NCBI GenBank assembly: GCA_009843735.1
Contig: VYCW01000012.1
Location: forward strand, 1 to 64,000
Source of the DNA: Acidimicrobiaceae bacterium
GTDB taxonomy: Bacteria; Actinomycetota; Acidimicrobiia; Acidimicrobiales; Aldehydirespiratoraceae
DNA: 64,000 nucleotides
Direction of reading: 5' to 3'
The notes under the pieces were generated by a model. That model was not told the origin of the DNA. It was given only the letters and a program-made list of their open reading frames with translations, and did not search any database. The position numbers and the translations under genes were made by a program. Shown in pieces: positions 22,042 to 30,814 of this stretch; position 1 is the first letter of the stretch, and the number at the start of each line of letters is the position of its first letter.

Positions 22042-22815
22042 GTGCCGGGTCCGGACACCCCGGTGAGCGCCGGCGAGGGCGAGCGGCTCCAGAAGGTCCT
22101 GGCCCGGTGCGGGATCGGCAGCCGCCGGGTCTGCGAGTCGCTCATCTCCGATGGGCGGGTGACCGTCGACGGTGACGTCGCCCGGCTCGGAGACCGCATC
22201 GATCCGGCCCGGTGCGTTGTGGAGGTGGACGGGACAGTCGTCGGCGTGCGGCCCGACCTTGTCCACTACCTGCTCAACAAGCCCCGCGGCGTGGTCACCA
22301 CCGCGCACGACCCGCAGGGCCGGCCCACCGTCACGGGCCTCGTTCCCGCCGAGCCGCGCGTCTTCCCGGTCGGGCGTCTCGACCTCTTGACCGAGGGCCT
22401 GCTGCTCCTCACTAACGACGGCGATCTGGCCCACCGGCTCACCCACCCGTCGTTCGGCATCGAGAAGGAGTACCTGGCCCACGTGTCCGGCTCGCCGCGG
22501 CGGGCCGCGGTGCGGGCCCTTCGCCAAGGCGTCGAGCTCGACGACGGCCCCACCGCGCCGGCGAGGGTCGCCCTAGTCGAGCCCGATGTGCTGCGCATCA
22601 CCGTCCGGGAGGGCCGCAACCGGCTGGTGCGCCGGATGTGCGAGGAAGTGGGGCATCCCGTCCGCCGCCTGGTCCGGACCAGGATCGGACCGCTGGCCGA
22701 TCGGCGCCTCCAGCCGGGATGCTGGCGGTCACTGACCCTCGCGGAGGCAAGGTCGCTCGAGAAGGCGGCCGGCGCCGCTACAAACCCGTCCGAGGCTGGG
22801 CGGTCGCACCGGTAG
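22042..22815 (+). CDS. Ribosomal pseudouridine synthase (RsuA/RluB family)
   Basis: S4 domain ERLQKVLARCGIGSRRVCESLISDGRVTVDG; VFPVGRLDLLTEGLLLLTNDG; GRNRLVRRMCEEVGHPV. Confidence 0.95.
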   Translation: MPGPDTPVSAGEGERLQKVLARCGIGSRRVCESLISDGRVTVDGDVARLGDRIDPARCVVEVDGTVVGVRPDLVHYLLNKPRGVVTTAHDPQGRPTVTGLVPAEPRVFPVGRLDLLTEGLLLLTNDGDLAHRLTHPSFGIEKEYLAHVSGSPRRAAVRALRQGVELDDGPTAPARVALVEPDVLRITVREGRNRLVRRMCEEVGHPVRRLVRTRIGPLADRRLQPGCWRSLTLAEARSLEKAAGAATNPSEAGRSHR

Positions 22816-22826
22816 CATCGCCGTCC

Positions 22827-23891
22827 ATGGCCCCAACTCGAAACGCCATCATCGCCGGCACGGGTCTGATCGGCGGGTCGGTGGGCATGGCCCTGCGCAA
22901 GGCGGGGTGGCATGTGACCGGCATCGAGCCCGACGCCGAGCGAGCCGAGGCCGCGGTGGCTGCCGGCGCGGTCGACGTGATCGGCGAGGCCGGGCCGTGC
23001 GATCTGGCGGTGGCCGCCACGCCGCCCTCGTCGCTGGCCGCGGTCGTGCAGCAGCTGCTCGACGCCGGAGCGGCCATCGTGACCGATGTCGGCAGCGTTA
23101 AGGGGCCTGTCGTCGCGGCGGTCAGCGACCCGAGGTTCGTCGGCGGCCATCCCATGGCGGGCAGCGAGCAGGACGGCCTGACCGGAGCCGATCCGGACCT
23201 GTTCCGCGACGCGGTCTGGGTTCTTACCCCCACCGGAACCACCGATGACGCGGCCCTCGCCCAGGTGCGCGAGGTGGTGTCCGGGCTCGGTGCTCAGGTA
23301 ATCGCACTGGCCCCGGAGCGCCATGACGCGCTGGTGGCCGTCGTCTCGCACGTCCCGCACCTCACCGCGGCCGTGCTGATGCGCATTGCCGAGGAGCGGT
23401 CGACCGAGCACCGGGCCCTGCTGCGGCTCGCCGCCGGCGGCTTCCGGGACATGACCAGGGTGGCCGCGGGCCATCCCGCCATCTGGCCCGAGATCTGTGC
23501 CGAGAACCGGACGGCGATCACCGACGTGCTCGACGAGTTGCTCGACGAGCTCGTCGAGATGCGCCTGATCGTGTCCGGGGGCGACCGCGACGAGCTGCTG
23601 GCCCGGCTCGAGGCCGCCCGGGACAGCCGCCGCAGCCTGTCGGTGGGCGCCCCCGACCTCTCGCGGCTCACCGAGGTCCGGATCGCGATACGCGACCAGA
23701 AGGGCGAACTGGCCCGGATCACCACGCTGGCGGCCGACCTGGACGTGAACATCTACGACCTCGAGATCGCCCACTCCGCGGAGGGGCCCCGCGGCGTCGT
23801 GCTGGCCGTGGTGGAGAGCGACGGGGCCGAGCAGTTCGCCCAGGGCCTGGTCGAGGCCGGGTACCGTCCCTCGCTGAACCCGCTCGAATGA
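22827..23891 (+). CDS. tyrA: Prephenate dehydrogenase with C-terminal ACT domain
   Basis: IIAGTGLIGGSVGMALRKAG; TDVGSVKG; GGHPMAGSEQDG; C-terminal ACT-like IRDQKGELARITTLAADLDVNIYDLEI. Confidence 0.92.
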   Translation: MAPTRNAIIAGTGLIGGSVGMALRKAGWHVTGIEPDAERAEAAVAAGAVDVIGEAGPCDLAVAATPPSSLAAVVQQLLDAGAAIVTDVGSVKGPVVAAVSDPRFVGGHPMAGSEQDGLTGADPDLFRDAVWVLTPTGTTDDAALAQVREVVSGLGAQVIALAPERHDALVAVVSHVPHLTAAVLMRIAEERSTEHRALLRLAAGGFRDMTRVAAGHPAIWPEICAENRTAITDVLDELLDELVEMRLIVSGGDRDELLARLEAARDSRRSLSVGAPDLSRLTEVRIAIRDQKGELARITTLAADLDVNIYDLEIAHSAEGPRGVVLAVVESDGAEQFAQGLVEAGYRPSLNPLE

Positions 23892-25195
23892 GAGACCGCT
23901 GGCCCCCGGCTCTGGCCGTCGCTCCGCTGGAGTCCCCGCCGGATGCGGTGGTGAGGCTTCCGGGCTCAAAGAGCATCACCAACCGGGCCCTGGTGTGCGC
24001 CGCGCTGGCGCCCGGCGAGACCACGCTGACCGGAGCGCTGTTCGCCGACGACACCGAGGCCATGGTCGAGGCGGTGAGGGCGCTCGGCGCCGAGGTCGAA
24101 TGCGATCCCGGCGCGGCCACCATGAGGGTCCGCAGCACGGGCGCAGTCGGCCCTGCCCCGGATGCGGTCATCGACGCCCGCATGTCTGGCACCACCGGCC
24201 GCTTCGTGGCGCCGCTGGCGGCCCTATCGGAGCACGGCGTCACCATCGACGGCCATCCCCAGCTGCGGACCCGGCCCTTCGGCGACCTGGCCGACGCGCT
24301 GCGCCGCCTGGGGGTGAGCGTGGAGTTCCCCGGCGGTGGCGACGGCCTGCCCATGCGGATCCGGGGTCCGATTCTCACAGACGCGGCCCCGGTCGCCGCC
24401 GACCGCTCCAGCCAGTTTCTGTCCGGGCTGATGATGGCCGCCGGTGCGGTGCCCGGGGGGATGAGCCTGCCCGTCGTCGGACCGGCTGTCAGCCAGTCGT
24501 ACGTGGAGATGACGGCTGCGGTCATGAGGGCCTTCGGCGCGTCCGTCAGAGTCGAGCCGGGTTTCGTGCAGGTGGCGGGTGGCGGCTATCGGCCGGTCGA
24601 GCGCTTCGCGGTGGAGCCCGACGCCTCGTCGGCCTCGTACTTCATGGCCGCAGCCGCGATCACCGGGGGCACGGTGCGCATCGAGGGACTGGGCGCAGGC
24701 TCGATCCAGGGCGACACCGGCTTCGCGGGAGTCCTGGAGTCCATGGGGGCGTCAATGGCCCAGGATGAGGACGGCACCACGGTGACCGGCGGCCCGCTGC
24801 GGGGCGTGGACATCGACCTGGCCGACATGTCCGACACCGCCCCCACGCTGGCCCCGGTGGCCGCCCTCGCGCAGACGCCGACCAGAGTGCGGGGCATCGG
24901 GTTCGTGCGGGGCAAGGAGAGCGACCGGATCGCGGCCGTGGTCACGGAGCTGAGCCGCTGCGGAGTCGAGGCCCGCGAGCTCGACGACGGGTTCGAGGTG
25001 GTGCCGGGCGCGGCGGTGACCGGTACCCGGGTCCGGACCTACGACGATCATCGCATCGCCATGGCCTTCGCGGTGCTGGGGCTGGTCGTGCCCGGCATGG
25101 AGATAGAGAACCCCGGCTGTGTCGCCAAGACGTTCCCGGGCTTCTACGAGGCGCTGGACGGGCTGCGCCCCGGCCAGGAGAGTCGGTGGGCGTGA
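23888..25195 (+). CDS. aroA: 3-phosphoshikimate 1-carboxyvinyltransferase (EPSP synthase)
   Basis: LPGSKSITNRALVCAALA, SSQFLSGLMMA, RVRGIGFVRGKESDRIAA, YDDHRIAMAFAVLGL. Confidence 0.97.
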   Translation: MRDRWPPALAVAPLESPPDAVVRLPGSKSITNRALVCAALAPGETTLTGALFADDTEAMVEAVRALGAEVECDPGAATMRVRSTGAVGPAPDAVIDARMSGTTGRFVAPLAALSEHGVTIDGHPQLRTRPFGDLADALRRLGVSVEFPGGGDGLPMRIRGPILTDAAPVAADRSSQFLSGLMMAAGAVPGGMSLPVVGPAVSQSYVEMTAAVMRAFGASVRVEPGFVQVAGGGYRPVERFAVEPDASSASYFMAAAAITGGTVRIEGLGAGSIQGDTGFAGVLESMGASMAQDEDGTTVTGGPLRGVDIDLADMSDTAPTLAPVAALAQTPTRVRGIGFVRGKESDRIAAVVTELSRCGVEARELDDGFEVVPGAAVTGTRVRTYDDHRIAMAFAVLGLVVPGMEIENPGCVAKTFPGFYEALDGLRPGQESRWA

Positions 25196-25860
25196 GGGTC
25201 ATCGCCATCGACGGCCCCGCCGGCTCCGGCAAATCCACCCTGGCCCAGGCAGTGGCCGATCGGCTGGGACTCGAGTGCCTCGACACCGGAGCCATGTACC
25301 GCGCCGTCGCCTTCGCGGTGCTGCGGGCCGGCGGTGATCCCTCCGATGACGACTTCGCGGCCGCAGTAGCCCGGACGATCGACGTCAACGTCGACGCCGG
25401 ACAGGTCCTGGTCGACGGGGTCGACGCCACCGTCGAGATCAGGGGGCCCTCCGTCGACCGGGCTGTGAGCCTGGTGGCTGCCAACCCCGAGGTGCGCGCC
25501 GAGCTGGTGGTCCGCCAGCGCGAGTGGGTCCGGCGGCGGGGCGGGGGAGTGGTGGAGGGCCGCGACATCGGCACGGTGGTGTTCCCCGACGCCGAGGTCA
25601 AGGTCCATCTCGTCGCCGATCCCGCAGTGAGGGCCCAGCGGAGGGTCGACCAGAGCGGCACGCCCCCGCCGGAAGGCGCCGGCGGTGGCCGCACCTATGA
25701 CGAAGCCGTGGAGTCCGTGGCCGAAGACATCGCCCGGCGGGACCGGATCGACTCCACCCGACAGGCCTCCCCGCTGCTGAAAGCGCCCGGAGCGGTTGTG
25801 ATCGACACGACCGAGTTGACCTTCGACGAGACCGTCGAGCAGGTAATGAGGCTGGTATGA
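25186..25860 (+). CDS. cmk: Cytidylate kinase
   Basis: VIAIDGPAGSGKSTLAQAVADRLGLECLDTGAMYRAVAF; VVEGRDIGTVVFPDAEVKVHLVAD. Confidence 0.96.
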   Translation: MGVRVIAIDGPAGSGKSTLAQAVADRLGLECLDTGAMYRAVAFAVLRAGGDPSDDDFAAAVARTIDVNVDAGQVLVDGVDATVEIRGPSVDRAVSLVAANPEVRAELVVRQREWVRRRGGGVVEGRDIGTVVFPDAEVKVHLVADPAVRAQRRVDQSGTPPPEGAGGGRTYDEAVESVAEDIARRDRIDSTRQASPLLKAPGAVVIDTTELTFDETVEQVMRLV

Positions 25861-26594
25861 GCCGCAGCGTCTACGGGCGCCGGACTAAGGGCGAGACTTC
25901 GGGGGAGGGCTCCTTGCGCCGGAGCCGCCAGCCTCTGTGGGGGCGGGTCCTCTACCGGGTGCTCTGGACGATTGTCTTCGCGCTCATCAAGGTGCTCTTC
26001 AGGCTCCGGGTGGAGGGAGGCGGCAACCTCCCGGCCGGCCCGTTCATCCTCTCACCCGTGCACCGGTCGTTCATCGACACCCCCATCGCCGGGATGGCCA
26101 CCAGCCGGCGCCTGCGGTTCATGGGCAAGGAGAGCCTCTGGGAGATCCGGCTCCTGGGCGCGTTCCTGTCGCTGATGGGCGGCTTCCCGGTGGAGCGGGG
26201 CACGGCCGACCGCACCGCGCTGAGAGCCGCCACCGATGTGCTCTCCCTCGGCGAGCCGCTGGTGATGTTCCCCGAGGGGACCCGCCGCACCGGCGACCGG
26301 GTCCGGCGGGGCGACATGCTCGACGGCCCGGCCTTCGTGGCGGCCCGCGCCGGGGTGCCGATCGTGCCGGTCGGGCTGGGCGGCACGGTCAGGGCCCTTC
26401 CGGTGGGCTCGGTGGTGCCTCGCCCTCGCCGGGTGGTGATTGTCGTCGGCGACCCCATCCCGCCGCCGGCCAAGGTCCAGGGGAGGGTGCCGCGCCGGGC
26501 CGTTCGGGAACTCACCGACCGCCTGTACCGGGAGCTGAGCGACCTCTACGTGGAGGCCCGGGTGCTGGCTGGCGAGGAGCCGGCCCGGGCTTGA
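25857..26594 (+). CDS. plsC: 1-acyl-sn-glycerol-3-phosphate acyltransferase family protein
   Basis: LSPVHRSFIDTPIAG (HxxxxD variant), MFPEGTRRTGD. Confidence 0.88.
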   Translation: MSRSVYGRRTKGETSGEGSLRRSRQPLWGRVLYRVLWTIVFALIKVLFRLRVEGGGNLPAGPFILSPVHRSFIDTPIAGMATSRRLRFMGKESLWEIRLLGAFLSLMGGFPVERGTADRTALRAATDVLSLGEPLVMFPEGTRRTGDRVRRGDMLDGPAFVAARAGVPIVPVGLGGTVRALPVGSVVPRPRRVVIVVGDPIPPPAKVQGRVPRRAVRELTDRLYRELSDLYVEARVLAGEEPARA

Positions 26595-26599
26595 GGGTC

Positions 26600-26624
26600 G
26601 GCCGCTAGCAGGGCTGTAGCGGCC
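26600..26624. terminator. Candidate bidirectional terminator hairpin between plsC and ispH 3' ends
   Basis: Perfect 8-bp inverted repeat GGCCGCTA-n9-TAGCGGCC in a convergent intergenic gap. Confidence 0.55.
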
Positions 26625-26637
26625 CGCTAGCCCTGAA

Positions 26638-26667
26638 CTCCGCTCATGTTCGCTTCGCTCACGGGCC
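26638..26667 (+). repeat. Dispersed intergenic repeat, copy A (ctccgctcatgttcgcttcgctcacgggcc)
   Basis: Near-identical to reverse complement of 28195-28225 (2 mismatches and a 1-nt gap over 31 nt). Confidence 0.75.
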
Positions 26668-26668
26668 G

Positions 26669-27784
26669 CTAGGCCCGGGGGCTGAAGTGGTCGAGCAGGT
26701 CGCTGGCGTCTATGGAGCGGTCGTTCAGCGTCTCCCGGCCGGCGGAACCGGAGCCCAGGGTGACCGCGGCGGCCGCCTCCACCGCGGCCAGCAGGTCGCG
26801 CAGGTTCCGGGGTGGAGGGAAGTACTCGTCCTCGTCGATGACCGTCACTTCCTGCGTGCCGTCGACCGGTGCCAGCCGGTCGATCACCTCCCACACGAGA
26901 TGCTCGGGGGCGGAGGCGCCCGCGGTCACGCCGATAGTGCCCGCCAGGTCGTCGGGCACCTCGCTGGCGTCATTGATGCGCAGCACCCGCCGGCAGCCCG
27001 CCTCCGCGGCCAGTTCCACCAGCGACATGGTGTTCGACGAGTTGGCCGAGCCGATCACGAGCACCGCGTCGCATTCCGGTGCGATCTCCATCATCGCGGT
27101 CTGGCGGTTGGTGGTGGCGAAGCACAGGTCGCTGATGCTGGGCTGCCACAGGTCCGGGAAGCGGCGCTTGGTGTGTTCGAGCACGCCCTCCCACTCGCGG
27201 TGCGAGAGCGTGGTCTGAGCCAGCACGGCGACCGGCTCCTTGAACTCGGGCAGCGCCGCGACCCCCCGGGCGTTGTCCACCCGGTGGATGGCCTTGGGGG
27301 CGACGGCCATGGTCCCCACGGCCTCCTCGTGGCCCTCATGGCCGACGTACACGATCTGGTAGCCCTTGGCCGCCCTGGTCTTGACCTCGTGGTGGACCTT
27401 GGTCACCAGCGGGCAGACCGCGTCCACGACGTAGCCGCCCCGGTCGCGGGCCGTCTGGACGACCTCCGGGGCCGAACCGTGGGCCGACAGCATGATGGGC
27501 ATCCCCGCGGGCACTTCGGCGACGTCGTCCACGAACACCACTCCGGCCTGCTCGAAGCGTTTCACCACCTGCCGGTTGTGGATTATCTCGTGGTAGCAGT
27601 AGACGGGCGGGTCGAAGGCCCGGATCATCCAGGTCAGCGCCTTGATGGCCATGTCCACCCCCGCGCAGAATCCCCGGGGAGCGGCTAGCAGGACTCGGTC
27701 GATCACCGTCTTGAGGCTAGTCGCTGCCGGTGCTGATCGGGGCGTTTCGGGTGTGTATCCACCACGCGCCTCAGTAAATGCCAT
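26669..27784 (-). CDS. ispH: 4-hydroxy-3-methylbut-2-enyl diphosphate reductase
   Basis: VLLAAPRGFCAGVDMAIKAL, YHEIIHNRQVVKRFEQAGVVFVDD, HGSAPEV, DAVCPLVTKVHHEV, GSANSSNTMSLVELA, GVTAGASAPEHLV. Confidence 0.97.
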   Translation of the reverse strand: MAFTEARGGYTPETPRSAPAATSLKTVIDRVLLAAPRGFCAGVDMAIKALTWMIRAFDPPVYCYHEIIHNRQVVKRFEQAGVVFVDDVAEVPAGMPIMLSAHGSAPEVVQTARDRGGYVVDAVCPLVTKVHHEVKTRAAKGYQIVYVGHEGHEEAVGTMAVAPKAIHRVDNARGVAALPEFKEPVAVLAQTTLSHREWEGVLEHTKRRFPDLWQPSISDLCFATTNRQTAMMEIAPECDAVLVIGSANSSNTMSLVELAAEAGCRRVLRINDASEVPDDLAGTIGVTAGASAPEHLVWEVIDRLAPVDGTQEVTVIDEDEYFPPPRNLRDLLAAVEAAAAVTLGSGSAGRETLNDRSIDASDLLDHFSPRA

Positions 27785-27890
27785 AGACTCTCCTAGGTAT
27801 CGTCGTAGGGCGCGCTGTTCACGCGCGGTCCTTGCGGTGGTCTAGCACTGCATCAAACATCATTAAAGTTATCGAAAGGCAATTCGAGCC

Positions 27891-28163
27891 ATGGTTGATG
27901 AAATACCCCCTGATCAGGCCCAGATCGAGTGGCTGGGCACGACCGCGGCCGCCAAACGCCTCGGCATCACCACGCGGACCCTCTACCGCTTCATCGACGA
28001 GGGCTACATCGCGGCCTACCGGATGGGCAGGGTCATCCGCGTCAAGGGCGAGGACGTCGACGCCTACATCGAGTCGTGCCGGATCGAGCCGGGAACGATC
28101 TCCCACCTGTACCCCGAGGTAGCCCCTCGAAGCGCGGACGCGGAGTCCGGAGACAGCGGCTGA
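27891..28163 (+). CDS. Excisionase/BldC-like helix-turn-helix DNA-binding protein
   Basis: WLGTTAAAKRLGITTRTLYRFIDEGYIAAYRMGRVIRVKGEDVDAYIES, MerR/excisionase-type winged HTH. Confidence 0.88.
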   Translation: MVDEIPPDQAQIEWLGTTAAAKRLGITTRTLYRFIDEGYIAAYRMGRVIRVKGEDVDAYIESCRIEPGTISHLYPEVAPRSADAESGDSG

Positions 28164-28194
28164 GAGGCCGAGCTTGCGAGGCCGTGGCCCGAGC

Positions 28195-28225
28195 GGCCCG
28201 TGAGCGCAGCGAACAAGAGCGGGAG
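28195..28225 (-). repeat. Dispersed intergenic repeat, copy B (inverted relative to copy A)
   Basis: ggcccgtgagcgcagcgaacaagagcgggag is the reverse complement match to 26638-26667. Confidence 0.75.
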
Positions 28226-28243
28226 TCACTAGCCCCGGCGGGG

Positions 28244-29314
28244 TCAGGGCCGGATTTCGTAGTACCAGTTCGTCTTGTCCAGTTCGACCTCGTGGCGGAC
28301 GAAGCGGGTGAAGCCGCCGCTTCTCGCCATCTCCTCCAGCTTCCGCGGGTGAAGCCCCAGCGTCCCTAGACCCTCGCCGCCGGGCTCCGACAGGGCCGAG
28401 GACATGCAGTAGAAGACCGACATCGCGTACATGTAGGGGAGCAGGGGGATCTTGCGGTTGGCCTCGAGGTCGCCGCGTCCCTTGATGTCGGCCACCAGCC
28501 ACCAGCCGTCGTCGGCCACGTTCCTTCGGGCGGCCGCGATCGCCTCCTGCGGCCTGGGCAGGTCGTGCAGCACGTCGAGGGTCACCAGCAGGTCCGCCGG
28601 ACCGAATCGGTCCAGATCGTCGAAGGTGCCCTGCTCGAAGCTCAGGTTGTCGAGGCCCGCCTCGGCTGCGCTGGCGCGGGCGACTTCGAGCGCCTTGGAG
28701 GAGGGGTCGACGCCGATCACGGTGGCCGCAGGGAAACTCGACGCCAGCACACCGGCCGCCACCCCGGCCCCGCAGCCCACGTCGACGATGCGGGCGTCCG
28801 GTGAGCGCAGCCGGTCGGTGGCCCCGTCGAATGCCGCTAGCACCTCGGGCACCAGGAAGCTCTCCTGGCGGGCCGCCGACATGGCGCACTGCATGTGGCA
28901 CGCGTGGTCGCCGTGCTCGGCCCAGGTCATGCCCAGCCCGGACTGGAACGCCTCCAGGGTGCGCTCGATCTCGCGGTGGGTCATGGGCGGGCCGAACACG
29001 CCCGGCATGTAGGACCAATGGTCGCGGTCGGTGAGCGCCACCCTCGCCTCGGGCGTCAACGCGAAACGACCTTCGTCGTGCTGGACGAGGTCGGTGGCGA
29101 CCATGCCGTGCAGCCACTCGCGCAGCCATCGCTCCTGCAGTCCGGTCGAGGAGGCCAGCTCCGCGCTGGTGCAGGGCTCCGACTCCCGCAGCGCCTCCCA
29201 CAGACCCAGGCGGGTGCCGAGGTGCATCATTGCTGAGACCATCTCGCCCTGCTTGATCCGGAACAGTTCCAGCAGCGTCAGAGGCAGGCGTTCGGGGTCG
29301 AGTTCGGTGCGCAT
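28244..29314 (-). CDS. Class I SAM-dependent methyltransferase with N-terminal winged-helix/dimerisation domain
   Basis: RIVDVGCGAGVAAGVLASSFPAATVIGVDPSS; N-terminal TSAELASSTGLQERWLREWLHGMVATDLV. Confidence 0.88.
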   Translation of the reverse strand: MRTELDPERLPLTLLELFRIKQGEMVSAMMHLGTRLGLWEALRESEPCTSAELASSTGLQERWLREWLHGMVATDLVQHDEGRFALTPEARVALTDRDHWSYMPGVFGPPMTHREIERTLEAFQSGLGMTWAEHGDHACHMQCAMSAARQESFLVPEVLAAFDGATDRLRSPDARIVDVGCGAGVAAGVLASSFPAATVIGVDPSSKALEVARASAAEAGLDNLSFEQGTFDDLDRFGPADLLVTLDVLHDLPRPQEAIAAARRNVADDGWWLVADIKGRGDLEANRKIPLLPYMYAMSVFYCMSSALSEPGGEGLGTLGLHPRKLEEMARSGGFTRFVRHEVELDKTNWYYEIRP

Positions 29315-29319
29315 GGCGA

Positions 29320-30624
29320 TCAGTCTGGCCGCGGCTCGGGCCGGGCAATCGACTCGGAGCGGCGGGACGCGTCAAGGTAGAGGCCTCGAGCCATGAGCGA
29401 CAGCTCGCCGTCGCGCCGGGTCCGGTACACGTCGGCCCGGGTGGCGTGGGCCTCGGCGTCGGTGGGGGAGGCCTGAACGGCCCACTCCGCCAGCTGGCAG
29501 GCCAGGCGCAGCTCGCCGGCCTCGCACAACTCCGCCGCCCTGCGGGCCAGCCGGTCCGCGCCACCGGCCAGGGCGGCCACCTCCGCGGCCACCGCGCTGT
29601 CGGCCGCCGGCTTGAGCCGGGCCGGGTTGCCGTCGTGCCAACCGCCGTACAGGCGCCAGATATTGCGCACCACGAACTCGGGCTCGTCATAGGAGGGCCG
29701 CAGGTAGGGCTTGTCCAGCAGATGCTGCGGCACCCGCACGGTGTTGACGATCTCGTCGAGCGGGGAGCCGGCGTTCATCATCTCGAGCGTGTCGCGCACC
29801 AGTCCCTCGAGCGCCCCGGCGGTGGCATCCAGCACCCCGGCTATGCGCTCGGCGCCCGCGATGGGCAGGCCGTGGGCCGGGAACAGGAACTCCGGCCGCA
29901 GATCGATCATCCGACGCAGCGCCGCGGCCCATTCCGCGGGGTAGCGCTGTGCCTTCTGGGGATTGCCTGCGTTCGGGAACGCCCAGATGATCAGGTCCCC
30001 GGTGAACAGGGCCCGGATCTGCGGCACCCACGCGATGGTGTGATCGTCGGTCTCGCCCTTCTCGTGAATCAGCCGCACACCGCTCCCAGCCGCCTCCAGG
30101 TCGAGGCCGTCGGTGTAGGTCACCTGAGGCCTCACCCAGTCGCCGTGGAAGGACCCGAACTTGAAGTTGGAGCTGAACTGGCGGGCGTTGATGATCTCGT
30201 TGTACTCGCGGGTGAGGTCGTAGCGGTCGAGACGTCGCCCGACCCCGTCGTGGGCCACCACCGTCGGGGAGGGGCGCCCCCGGTCGGCGGCGTCGTCGAG
30301 GAAGGCCTGCGCCCCGCTCACATGGTCCACATGCCCGTGGGTGTAGACGATGGTGTCGACCGGGACATCGCGCCAGCGGCGCAGATGCTCCAGCGCCACG
30401 GCCGCGAAGCCCGGCAGCGACGTGTCGAGCACCACGAGCCCGCCGGCGCCGTCGAGCGTCCAGATGTGCGAGAACCCGCAGACCAGCCCCACACCCTCGG
30501 CCACCTCGTGGAACGAGCCGTCGACGGGGTTGATCGAGCGGGGCCCCTCATAGGCGGCTCCGTCGATGTAGCGGGCCGAGCGTTCAAGCAGGGACTCGGT
30601 CAATTGGCGCGCACTTCCTCGCAC
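29320..30624 (-). CDS. MBL-fold hydrolase, alkyl sulfatase (SdsA/BDS1)-like with dimerisation domain
   Basis: VYTHGHVDHVSGAQAFLDDA (THxHxDH), LFTGDLIIWAFPNAGNPQK, FPAHGLPI; C-terminal LYGGWHDGNPARLKPA...AALAGGADRLARRA. Confidence 0.82.
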   Translation of the reverse strand: MRGSARQLTESLLERSARYIDGAAYEGPRSINPVDGSFHEVAEGVGLVCGFSHIWTLDGAGGLVVLDTSLPGFAAVALEHLRRWRDVPVDTIVYTHGHVDHVSGAQAFLDDAADRGRPSPTVVAHDGVGRRLDRYDLTREYNEIINARQFSSNFKFGSFHGDWVRPQVTYTDGLDLEAAGSGVRLIHEKGETDDHTIAWVPQIRALFTGDLIIWAFPNAGNPQKAQRYPAEWAAALRRMIDLRPEFLFPAHGLPIAGAERIAGVLDATAGALEGLVRDTLEMMNAGSPLDEIVNTVRVPQHLLDKPYLRPSYDEPEFVVRNIWRLYGGWHDGNPARLKPAADSAVAAEVAALAGGADRLARRAAELCEAGELRLACQLAEWAVQASPTDAEAHATRADVYRTRRDGELSLMARGLYLDASRRSESIARPEPRPD

Positions 30625-30633
30625 TGGGGTCGG

Positions 30634-30705
30634 AGCGGGCGACCGGAATCGAACCGGCATCATCAGCTTGGAAGGCTGAGGTTCTAGCCGTTGAACTACG
30701 CCCGC
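30634..30705 (-). tRNA. tRNA-Gly (anticodon TCC, at 30670-30672)
   Basis: Reverse complement GCGGGCGTAGTTCAACGGCTAGAACCTCAGCCTTCCAAGCTGATGATGCCGGTTCGATTCCGGTCGCCCGCT folds as a cloverleaf; acceptor GCGGGCG/CGCCCGC. Confidence 0.95.
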
Positions 30706-30814
30706 GGGCCCCTCACGGTAGCGGCCCTTGACCACTGCGATGCTTCGAACATCAGGGCTGGACGGGGACGGGGCTCGCGTAGTGCCGCGGGACCGCACCG
30801 GTACACTCGCGGCC

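Noticed and set aside
27819-29690. 623-aa minus-strand ORF overlapping the HTH, methyltransferase and MBL genes
   Set aside because: Compositionally biased and out of frame with three supported genes.
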